Shown in pieces: positions 31,221-42,800 of a stretch of 64,000 bases of DNA. The DNA is taken from the NCBI GenBank assembly GCA_947561715.1, contig OX387198.1:13764001-13828000 (forward strand). Reading direction: 5' to 3'. This DNA comes from Ascidia mentula. Taxonomy: Eukaryota; Chordata; Ascidiacea; Phlebobranchia; Ascidiidae. Every line of letters begins with the position of its first letter. The first letter of the stretch is position 1. The notes under the pieces are model-generated. The model did no database searches, was not told the origin of the DNA, and saw only the letters and a program-made list of their open reading frames with translations. The translations under genes and the position numbers were made by a program.

Positions 31221-31981
31221 CTACTGTTGTAACAATCCTGTAACTTCTTGCAAATTGTTTTCACCTATTTCAATCCACTCCTCTCTTTCCTTTTCAGTTA
31301 TGTCTGTTGCCATTCTGTAAGCCTGGATTGCTTGTTGATAAAAATTCATGCTTTCATTCAGTCGATGTGTTTCCTTGCAAACAACACCAAGGTTGTATAA
31401 CAACTGTCCGAACACTTCATACTTTGCTGAGTTTTCACCAAACTGTTTCCTCATCATTTCAAGTCCAAGTTTAATTGTTGATTCCATCGACGAATAATCT
31501 CCAATTGAAAGTTGACTCACTCCAATCTCATGCAAACACTGCACTTCATAAATGCATTTTATTTCATCTTCCACGTTATGAATATTTTGTATTTTGAGTC
31601 TCATCGTTTCCATGAGCGGTATCGCATGATCATGAATCATTCGTTTGTTTTCAAGTTTTTGATTCGAATCCGATGTTTTCATCAAATCTTCGCATGTCAG
31701 TCTCAAAACCCTAACGCAATCCCAAACACCATTCACCCCTCTCACGTTATCGTAATGCCTTGCATAAAATTCACCTCCAAGGTCGTACAATAAAATCGAT
31801 TCAAAAAATTTTCCATCTTCTCTCTTTTTATCTCCAGTTGTTTCCAAATCTTCTGCAGTTGCCCCACGACCTTCAAGTGACCTTGAAAGTTGGTTTCTTG
31901 TTTCATTTGCTTCAGGATATTTTTGCTTTTCCAACAAATCCGCGTATTTTTTTGTCAGGGAATTAAGGTTGATATTTTCAT
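31221..31981 (-). CDS. Third TPR terminal exon, solo
   Basis: Opens after TTCTGTTTCAG in phase 1, like the terminal exons of genes A and B, and encodes about 253 residues. Relatives of every helix are present (LESILL becomes FESILLYDLGGEFYARHYD; LLYNLGVVCKETHRLNESMN). The frame is intact and more divergent than A and B are from each other. No upstream exons belong to it alone; it lies about 1.2 kb downstream of gene B's terminal exon and could be spliced as an alternative last exon of gene B. Confidence 0.65.
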
Positions 31982-32137
31982 CTGAAACAGAAACAATTAA
32001 ATTAAACAACGCGAAACAATTCAATTCCCAACATAAAAATATTTTTTGCAACTTGTTTCTCGTTATGGCGAAAACATTAGTGGCGCAAGAAAGCTGTAAA
32101 ATATACATACTTTAAATGTGGGGATTTCATTCAATTT

Positions 32138-32143
32138 AACGTC
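32138..32143 (+). other. Unoccupied Polinton target (AACGTC)
   Basis: AATTT-AACGTC-TAACTTATGTTGG matches the left flank of the Polintons (AAATTTAACGTC) fused to the right flank (GACGTCTAACTGAGGTTGG). Similarity continues through GGTAGATTACCGTTTTCGTTTGC. Confidence 0.9.
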
Positions 32144-32229
32144 TAACTTATGTTGGTAATAACTGGTAGATTACCGTTTTCGTTTGCACCCATTTTTTTT
32201 TTCACTAAAGCACCATAGACATATCACTT

Positions 32230-32583
32230 GAGTAGGTTTACCAAATAACCCGCATCAAAACACTGAAGGTTGAAGTATTTGTTTCATGTTGCTGCGGTAA
32301 TTGTATTTTTATCAATAAAACGGTGCTGCATAATCTGTAATATTACATGGCAAGAATCTTTAAATGGGAGGTTGTTTAGAAACACTACGATATCTATGGT
32401 TTGTATTTAATGTAATCGTCACGGAATTATTTCGGCAGCGCAGGAATTGAGCCTAGTGTTCTTCTCCCCTGGCTTATAATACATGGGATGGACTTGGGAC
32501 AAAGCATGAATTACTTTATTTACATATTTGGACATTTTATTGTCCATACACTTTTTTTACGGCGCCACTCATTTTGATTTGTT
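32230..32583. other. Unique non-coding sequence
   Basis: Homology to the gene A/B intron fades after about 32,230. Nothing recognised up to the dispersed repeat. Confidence 0.4.
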
Positions 32584-33085
32584 TACCACTAGTGTCTAGA
32601 GTGGCTGTCACTGATTTAAGGCAAGCTTGAGGTGATGAACCTATATTAAATGCACGGAGTCAGTATTATAACATTTTACCTCATTATAGGAATCTCTGGT
32701 TACCTGTTTGCTGACCGGTTCTCTGCACGATCTGCTCATTTGTTTCACCGCTAGATGGCCGAAGGTGAGTGACGTAATGGGAGGTGGTTGCAAGCTCTTC
32801 AGTACCTCGAATTGCTGCAAAAACAAATTTTTACCTATAATAGGACAAGTTTTATCATATGAAGTTATGTCATAGTTACAACACCATACCAAATATATTA
32901 AATCAACCCCTGTTTACGCCGTTCAACAGATCAACAAATTCTTGTGGCAAATTATCGGGCATGAAAATTACTGTGGAGGACAACGTTGGACTTGACAAGA
33001 AAACTTTATGTATTTGACAAATCCATGTCTCACAGCATGTTTAAAAATCCCCACATTGTTAACATAAAGTATTCATGTACTGAAA
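32584..33085 (+). repeat. Dispersed repeat / gene 3' flank also found in Polintons
   Basis: The same sequence as 3432..3938 and 36435..36941, but here outside the Polinton and continuous with the DNA 3' of gene B. This may be the source of the Polinton-borne copy or an independent insertion. Confidence 0.7.
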
Positions 33086-33142
33086 AAGAAATTAGTAAGT
33101 GAATATACAAACTAACGATTCAGTAATTCCCAATAAAATGTA

Positions 33143-33894
33143 TCAAAAATTGCACTGACTCAACAATGGTTTAATTCCTCTACAAGATTCTTCATTTATT
33201 TTAATCCACTCTTTCCTTTCCTCTTCAGTTATGTCTGTTGCCATTCTGGAAGCTTGAATTGATTTTTGAAGAAAATCCACGCTTTCATTCAGTCGATTTG
33301 TTTGATGGCAAACAACACCAAGGTTGTTTAACAAGTGTCCGAACACTCCATACTTTGCTGAGTTTTCACCAAACTCTTTCCTCATCATTTCAAGTCCAAG
33401 TTTAATTGTTGATTCTATCGACGAATAATCCCCGATTGAATGTTGACACATTTGAATCCCGCACAAACAATTCACTTCATTCAGAGATTTTATTTTATCT
33501 TCCACGTTTTTAATATTTTGTATTTTGAGTCTCATCGTTTCCATGAGCGGTATCACGTGATCACGAATTATACGCTTGTTTTCAAGTTTTTGATTCAAAT
33601 CCGATGTTTTCATCAAGTCTTTGCATGTCAGTCTCAAACCCCAAACACAATCCTTTACACCTTCCACCCCTCTCACGTGATCGTGATGCCTTGAAAAAAA
33701 TTCACCTCCAACGTCGTACAATAAAATCGATTCCAAACATTTTCCCTCTTCTCTCTTTTTATCTCCAGTTATTTTCAAATCTACTGCAGTTGTCCCAAGA
33801 CCTTCAAGTGACCTAGAAAGTTGTTTTTTTGTTTTATTTGCTTCGGAATATTTTCGCTTTTTCAACAAATCCACATAAATTTTGGTGCTTTCAT
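33143..33894 (-). CDS. Terminal exon, gene B: TPR-like domain
   Basis: 752 bases as in copy A, same acceptor and stop position. Residues 1-138 are nearly identical to A (two changes). The C-terminal 112 residues (33143..33481) differ at 29 positions, e.g. LNNLGVVCHQTNRLNESVDF here, with a single silent difference (GTA/GTG). Confidence 0.8.
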
Positions 33895-36800
33895 CTGAAA
33901 TCAAAACATTTGAAATTATGAAAAGAGAAAAAAATTCTCATTATTTCTAAATATTCTGATGCGACACTACGTCACTACAGTACTATACGTCACTACAAAT
34001 AATACTTTTAACTTGGGGCTCATGTGTTGTAAATATCGGTGACAATTTGTACGAAATGTTAATTTTTCATGGCAGTCTTACATTACTCATGAAGGCACTG
34101 ATATTACGCCAGTTTTTAAATATTTAATCTAGGCGTGTTGATAAAACTTTGACGTGGCAAAACTTATGTATGAAGTTATCTTCAACTACTTTCATGTGTA
34201 TTTGTTTTGTTAATGTTAACGGTATATATTTCGCCTATTCACATACATCGTCTGATGACGCACGAAAAAATACTTGCAGACAGTTTTGGAAAGTTCATGG
34301 TCGTTAAAAACGTACACACACCTTGTAAATCACCTTGACATGCAGCAACCACTGTTTTCTCTGAGCTTAGGTGTGCCTTAACGTTAATTCACAACATGCT
34401 ATCAGGGTAAAAAGTGTTTTTCTTTGTTAAATTTAACGTCAGTAGTATATAGGTGACAGAGGAGAGAATCCCAGAGACTTCCTTCCTGTCTCTGAGATTC
34501 TCTTTCCGATTGGGAGACATAAAAGAGTACACTCTAAGTTTCTTACGCATGTATTATCGAGGGTGAAATGTCTCAGGGAGACACTCACAGATACTCTATG
34601 TTTTCCAGTCTTGATTGGGAGTACGATACAATTCTCCCTGAAGCGGAATGAGAGCGCAGAGAGGAAGAGAGACTCTATTTTTAGTCATGAGGTGTGCTTA
34701 GGCTTTTTTGATTTCGGCCATTGCAAAGCTAAATCGTTTTAATGGCGGTTGAATTTGCTTCCTGTATGATTCCGACGACGTCAAAAATCACAGTGCACCG
34801 ATCCGATGACGTCGGGCGAACAGGAAATTGCAACTTGTACATTAGAGTGTGATGAGCGGTAAGTGTGTTTTTACCGAGCGACAAGCGATCCCGTTTGGTT
34901 AAAAACCACATTCTCGCGCATCCCCAACCAAAACACGACTTTGCCGAATTTACAACCGGTCAACGGCGAAAGTAGGTGCGTTTGTAAAATTAACTCTTGC
35001 GTGCTACTGACTGACATCGTTTTCTCATTGGTAGATGTTTGCAAACAGACGGCGGTGGGAACCGACAATTATATGTTTCCGGTGAGCAACCGCCGGCAGA
35101 CCGCTTAATGGCCCAGCGCTGGTCCGCAGTCCGCACTAACGCACGAATTGGACGTGTGACGTCATTGTACAATTTTTCGCTGCCGATCGTTTGGTCACGT
35201 GTCGACCATATGGTCCACGCAATATCAGGCGATGGGCAGAGAACCTTCAAAATTAATTGCAGTTTCAGTTTCACATTAGAAACCATTCTGGGGAACGACG
35301 ATATTTCACGAGTCAGATAACAATGCAATACTTTTCCCCACGCCTTTTCTGATCCGCTCGCAGTCCGTTTACCGAGGTGTGTCACGCTCAACACGGGTCT
35401 CATCACATTTCATAAAACGATTGACGGTCGACCGATCACAGACAACCTATGTGTTTTTCGATGTATCGCACCTAAAGATGCCACAGGGCGGTGGCCTTGG
35501 TCGCATCGTCACCGAGTTATGTCGGAAATTCACAGGCGGAAAATGTGTTGATAACTTCCGAAGTGTACGCTTGGGTGCTCTACCTTAAAACGAAGCGTGC
35601 TTTGTTTAAAAAATCAACCTCTTCAGGCTATAAGTGCTGGGGGCGTGCGAAATTTTATACCGTTATTTTCAACGGCTTAAGAATAAGCGCACCACGATCA
35701 TGAACCTGGATTTAACAAGCAATCATTTCTGTCCCATCGCGATTTTCCTACCTACGCATCGAACTTTGCTTGCTCGATGTGCAAAGTAACTCGGGAGCGG
35801 TTTGTCGAATATATGACGTCACAAGGGGATTTCGTGCAAGGTGACTGCTGGCGCGCGCGCGAGCGCCACTGCCAACGCGAACCGGGAAAGTTTGAAGTTG
35901 AATTTTCTGGTCATTCCCTAGTGGCGCTGTCCGCCAAAACATATAACTGCGAAGTTGATACCGTTAAACGAGCCGCCAAGGGTTTGCCCAAGGCTCAGAA
36001 CCCGCTCGCCATGACTGATTGCACGGATGTGTTGAAAACAGACCGACCACGCAAAGGGGTCAATGTAAATTTTCAAGTCGTCAATCAAAACGTGTTTACA
36101 CGCCGTGGGGAACGTACAGGCCTAAATTACTTCTATGCTAAGCCTAGAAAACGCTTAAGTTCGAGAGCCCCGTGGTGGCCATTTTCCCCAAGAAATACTG
36201 ATGACGGCTTCGAGCGTTTATTGCTTATTTACTACGCCACTTAGGACGAGGACTGCGATTGTCTTATTGCATCGCGTATTCGCCAAAAAAACGCCGAACT
36301 TTTGCACAATGGTTTTGCTGTTTTCTTAGCCGATAAATATTTGTCCCTCATTGTGGTAGATAGCCAGTATTATAAATGATTCGGCTCCTGAGTGCTCGCC
36401 GACACTATCACAATTCAACCTTGTATAACGTGGAAGACATACCACTAGTGGTTTGAGTGGCTGCCACTGATTTAAGACAAGCTTGAGGTGATGAGACAAA
36501 TTTAAATGCACGGAGTCAGTATTATAACATTTTACTTCATAATAGGAATCTCTGGTTACCTGTTTGGTGAACCGTTCTCTGCACGATCTGCTCGTTTGTT
36601 TCACCACTAGATGGCTGAAGGTGAGTGACGTCATGGGAGGTGGTTGCAAGCTCTTCAGTACCTCGAATTGCTGCAACAACAAATTATTTTACCTATAATA
36701 GGACAACTTTCATCATGTGAAGTTATGTCATAGTTAAAACACCACACCAAATATATTAAATCAACCCCTGTTTATGCCGTTCAACAGATCAATAAATTCT

Positions 36801-39800
36801 TGTGGCAAATTATCGGGAATGGAAATTACTGTGGAGGAAAATGTTGGACTTTATGTATTTGACAAATCCCTGTCTCAAAGCATGTTTAAAAATTGCAAAC
36901 CACACTTTCTTAACATAAAGCGTTCATGTACTGAAAAAGCACTCCGGACGAGGACGGAGATTGTCCTATTGCATCGCGAATTCGCAAAAAAAACGCCGAG
37001 CTCTTGCATAATAGTGTTGCAATGTGCTTCAAACCGAAAGCTGTTTGCTCAGTCGGTAAATATTTGGCCCCCATTGTAGTAGATTGCCAGTATTATACAT
37101 GTTTCGGCTCCCAGAGTGCTCGCTGACACTATATCTCATCACAGGTGGCCACAGTTGAAAAAAAATTGTTCGTCGTTCGGTGCAATTCGTATGATGGATG
37201 AAGACGAACTCATGTTTAGCTGTATTTTCTCCCACCCGCAACCCCATTTTTATAAATTCGATTTTTTTGACGCCTCGTGGGCCGGAATAAAGACGTTATG
37301 GCGCAGAACGGACGCAGATAATTTCCCTTTATCTCAGAATTAACTTTCGCGGCCTGTTTTTGAGTGCTCGTGTTTTTTCGTGGCAAAAGGCCTCGAGGGC
37401 GGGAATGAAATGCGCAGAACGGAAAGCCTTTTTTCGGGTATTGTTTATGTGTTCTGTTTTCTCGCTTCTTTCTTACGCATGTGTTTTTCGGCAGATCGCA
37501 CTTTTTTCTGCCAGGAATAAAAAGATCGCCTGTCCAGGCGTATTAGCCGCAAAGCAATCTTCGAATAAATCTTTCACTACAGGTTAGCCACAAAACGCTC
37601 CACAAACAGATCATTTCCATATAAGAACTCTTGAAAGTAGGGCGGTCTCGCGAAAGTGTCAAACATCTCACTATGCCCGAGAGCATCAAAATAAAATACA
37701 AGCCAATGGGTTCCGGGTCGTTAAAGACAAGTCGCTGTGAACAATATACAAAGCCGGCGATTGCGGTCAAATCGATGCAACATCACGTGCGTAAACACCG
37801 CGAAACACGCGTGATGCTGCAGGGTCACGTGCCAGCAAGCCGCCGATTCTCAATTCGTCCGTCCGTTCACGAGAGGAAATCCGTAATTACGTTTCGAAAG
37901 CGGTCCAACTCAATGAGTGTCAAATTCGCATTGTTTTATGAAGCAATTGCAGCCACTGGTGTTGCTGCGTTCGCACATCGAAGCACAAAGAACCGGAATG
38001 TCGGAGGTCAAACATTGCTAAGTCACTGTGATCAGGCGTCAAATACACACAGAAAAGGCAGTATCCGCGCGGGTATGAGCGGTATGTTATCCCTGATTTG
38101 ATGCGTGTAATAAGTGTTCGTCCTTATAAACAGCGAAAAATAGCTTCACTGTATCGACCGTTTTGAAAATCCGGTTGGAATGCTTTTGCCGGACGTGTAC
38201 GTCCGCCCACTTGTAACGATAAGTAATTAAAGTTCATATGCTTAAACTCGAATGGATTATGTTCCCAAGCGCCGTTGTAAGCGGCGGCGTCCACAAAGCC
38301 CAAGACAACTCTGACCGGAACCTGCACGGTCACGAATGTATCGCACACGGTCGTTAAACTCCTGCCGGCGAATGTGAATACGCGAACTTCCGAACGACGC
38401 AGTGGGTACACGGCCGAGTGAGATTGGAGCGTTTTCTGATGCGCCAAAGTGATGGCGGCGGAGGGCTTCATTTTGCGAAGGAATAATCGGACATCGACAA
38501 CTTTTATTTTGAGATCGGCGTCGGCGGCCGCCACGACGACGAATTGATATTTGCCACGCAAAGGACGAAGGCGTTCGTCAATAACGTTTGACACATAACG
38601 CTAATGCTGACATATATCGCAATGAAGTTTAGACAGCATTTCGATGGGGCGACTCTCTGCCGCCCGCGATTTGAAACCTGCTATTGCAACGCGTCAAGGC
38701 GCTCATTTGTCCCGCGTCAACCGCGTACTAAACCGACGTGGTTAGCTGCGTGTTCTTCGCTTCGGATCCAAAAGATAAGAGGGTTTCGATGTATGCTTGG
38801 CATGCATAATTGTTGCTGGCTGGAGTCACTGTCTTATTATTGAGAGACAGTTCTATTTGACTGATTTCTATTTGTACCATCTGCTTTGGCAATGTGCACC
38901 GTACAAGATAATAGCGTGTCGTTCAAGTCGATGTAGTGATCTCCGTCGGCGGCAATGTACAAATCATACAGTCCAATGTCTGTTACCGTGGCTAAAGGAG
39001 GATATTTGACCAGGAGCGACGACGAAACACTAGTCTGGGTGGGCTTCATCGAATAAATCCAACTCACGCACAGCTCATCGAGCACTCGTTGATCAGAGCC
39101 ATCTTTTAGGCGTTAAGTATCGCCACGCGTGCGCTTGCGTTAGCCAGCCGCCTTCTTGCGTTTGCGATTCTTGACCGGTTCACCGGGTCGACTTTAGGCT
39201 GCGACTCGCGGTGGCTAATAAACGACGACCCGCCTGACGCAATCTCTTTATAGCGGCTTTCCGCGGTGGGCGACCCGCCAAGAAGTCGTCTGCAAAGCCC
39301 ACAACCGAATTTAAAAACTGTTTTTCTACGTGTCGCGCGTTCTACTTCAGAACAGGCAACACGGAGCGCCCCAAAGTCGCGAACAACCCGCCCAGTCCAT
39401 GGCCGCGTTGCAAATGCGAACAACCGGCTTAATGAGGCAAGCCGCCGCCCACCTGGCGGCGGTAATAGTTCTCACGTGTGCATAGGTTGCTCACAACGTG
39501 TGCAGATGTGCGTTGCGTTGATTCATTCAACGTACGTAAATACACCGTGACCGGTCAGGCGCCTGATATTGAAATCATCCTTCTTTCGCATTCGTTGCAC
39601 CAGAATCCGACCCGTTTTGTGTTGGCCGGCTTCGAGCGTGTATCGAATCGGGCTTCCACTGTGCGAAATATCAAACCAGCCCCCGAATTCGTGTTTATTC
39701 TATGAACTTGGGAATATTATTTTGCTGAGGCCGATCTCCCATTTACCGGGCTCCAAGGAAGTGACCGTCGGTAGTTTCTTTGTGAAATTGGACGGGCTAT

Positions 39801-42800
39801 GGTTCGGAAAGTGTTCTGGGGGGGTTATTAGACGGAAGGGTAAGGTACATCGCGCATTTTCTCCAATTTAGGGGCCGGTAATATGTAACCCACCGAGCTG
39901 GAAAGCTTGGCGGTCCACAGGGTTTGGTAAGGCCTCCCCACCGCTAGGTTAAGCAAGCTCGTCACAACCACGGAACATATTATGATAATCTGAAACACAA
40001 ACACCACCTCCGATCGAGGAACGTCCCTGCCTAAAAATCACCACTCAACGCGTCTTCTTGGGTTTCCTTCTGAAAGCTCGTCCATCGATCCAGGAACTCG
40101 CCGTAATGTCGTCACTTCACCAGGTATTGTTTGACGCAACGCCTTTTACTTGTTCGTAAAATTTTCTCCATCTCGAATGTATGTCTCCTTTCCACACGCT
40201 GTAATTTTTGCTCGTAAAACGTCCCCTTTATAATGTCATCGCTGTAATCACGCATATTGTAAGTCGGTGGGCGCTCACCACGCAGCTAATAGATAAAAAA
40301 TATATCCTGACTCCACTGGACCACGTAGCTCTTTTTAATGTGAGTGCATCGATCGGAAGCTCACAGGTATCCGGACATGACTGCTCGCCGTACAAATTAT
40401 TCCAAACTTCTTCCTCGTTCGCATGACTGACCGCGACCAGGGTCATGCCAATGCTACGATGATGGATATGATTGTAACTCGCCACTATAGGGCAGCACTT
40501 CGATAAACTATTCACTGTCGACACTCACCAAACACTCGATCTTTCTGCGTGCGATTAAATCGTTCCACGACCGACGCTTATGTTTCCTGATTGTAAGTGA
40601 CGTAAAATCGAATTCGACGCCTGGAAAGCTATTTCTGATAGACCCCGTACAAAAACTCACGACCCGCATCGCTTTGTAGCTGATCCGGTCAACGTCCGCG
40701 CTCGCAGCACGTGATCGAGCTTCAATACCCGATACAATAACGCGCGAACGTTGGAAATGCTTACGACGCGCGGGATGTGCGGAGTGGAGGGATCGGCGCC
40801 GGCGCAGATGTCCAAAAGCGTCATGCTTGTGCGCGTTCGCGTTATTTAGTGCTGCGATAAATTCAGCCTCACCGGTCGGTTTCAAGTCTCGCGGTGCCCT
40901 TTTGCGCAGCACACTGTGTATCAGGTTCTCGATATTACTATTATCGACGCGTTGTCCTTTCACAACTAGTTAGCCCGACGACAAACAATCAATAACGGGC
41001 GCTTTGCGAAGAAACGAAACTAAAGAATCCGCTTTAACTTGAAGTGTTTTGGGCATCGTCCGGATGACGCGTTGTGCAATCACATGCTTTCCAACGGTCG
41101 CGTTGTCCGCTGTGCGCTCGATTTATCTCCATGGGTTTATTCGCCTGCTCTTTGCTGATGTATCGATAGCGCTGCAGGGCTTGAACATAAAGCTTTACCT
41201 TTTCCTGATATAGCTCCGTGTCATTTGGGATATTCGATATTTTTCGACCCACATCCGTAAAAGGTGTCATAGCCATGGGCGCCCTGTCACGCATTGTCTT
41301 TAAAACATTGGGATCAACCACAGCAGTTTTTAGCATGGATTCCATCAGCGAGGAGCGAATAAATCCGCTAGAGCAGGGACCACTGTTCCAATGAGAGGCC
41401 CCAGGAGTGCGGACAGGAATCCACAGAGTTGAATCAACTTCCGCTTCCGTGCCATTGTTGTCTTTTTCTTCACCTATTCACGCAGAGCGTGCTTATGCCG
41501 CAGCAACTTCTGTCATCGATCAAAGTTGCCTTTCAAAACGTTATGGCTGCATTCGGAAATTCACTTCATCAAATCGGGTCCGGCCGCGTTTATGATCGCG
41601 CGCGACTTTTGGTTGAGCCTTGCAGAGCGTATTTGAAACAGGCGCGTGTTTGTCGAGACGACGGGACATTTCAAAAGATTTTCGGAACGTAAGCGAACGA
41701 AGTTTCGACCACAAACACTTCGGCTCGCATACGACGCTTGTCAGGCGTCTATATACGCCTCTTGCACGACTTTCACGTGAGAGGGGAATACTTGCTTCGC
41801 GAGATGTGCGATTTGGGAAGAATCTCGGAGATTCTTAAACACAACCAAATAATGCTCATTCTAACTGATTGTGCGATGCTCGCTGACCTTTGGAAAAAGG
41901 TTCTGCACGATGTAAATTATACTCGTGTCTTTATGATCACTGCCCTGGGTGAACAAACGCGAAACGATTTTACTTCTTTCACACATCCAGTTATCAAGTA
42001 TCAAAAGGGTTCCCACGCCTGTCTCGACAGAGGTAGGAGCGCCCTGCACGAATTTAATTCTGTCCGGTAGGGTCTTGTACGTTGACCCCACCTGTCATTC
42101 ACCATAGTACCAAATAATGCGACAAAACAAGTCTTTCCACTCACGGTTGGTCCAGAAATAAGGCATGTAAACGGGTGCGCACAGTAATGCAAAAACGAAC
42201 AAGGCAAGTCGAATGATTTCCAGCTGTCGTCGCATTTTTAAAAATTCACGCCCGTAACCCGCACACGACAAGGCCAAACTGATAATGGTACGAATCGGTA
42301 ATTGATCTCAATCATACCAACCTTAATTTCAAACGCAATGCCAAAAAAACCCACACCGTGATCAGCTTCAAAAAGCGATACATAAAATAAATTTAATTTA
42401 CACATGGGACATGAAAAACATTGACGAATCACACTTTTTATTGCCACTGAGCGGTGAACATAATTCACGCAATTATTTAACTCGCCCGCCTGCACGCGAC
42501 GTTTGTAAAGGAAGCAAATTTAAGCCATAAAAACGATTTAACTTTGCAATGGCCGAAATCAATCAAGCTTAGGTCAAACCGGGGTCATGACTAAAATCGA
42601 GTCTCTCTCTCTCTCTCTCTCTCTGCGCTCTCATTCCGGTTCAGGGTCTCACCTATACACTACTGACGTCTAACTGAGGTTGGTAAAAATTGGTAGATTG
42701 ATGTTTTCTTTTGCAGACCTACTGTTTTGCTAGAGACAGGAAGGAAGTCTCTGAGATTCTCTCCTTTGTCACCTATATACTACTAACGTCTTGCTGTTTT

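Larger units (their letters stand above)
34441..42664 (+). mobile_element. Polinton/Maverick, decayed, copy B
   Basis: Same insertion as copy A (same site, same internal PolB deletion, same inserted repeat), flanked by AACGTC (34435..34440) and GACGTC (42665..42670). Its ATPase, capsid and C-terminal PolB frames are better preserved than in A, and its TIRs carry extra small deletions. Confidence 0.92.
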
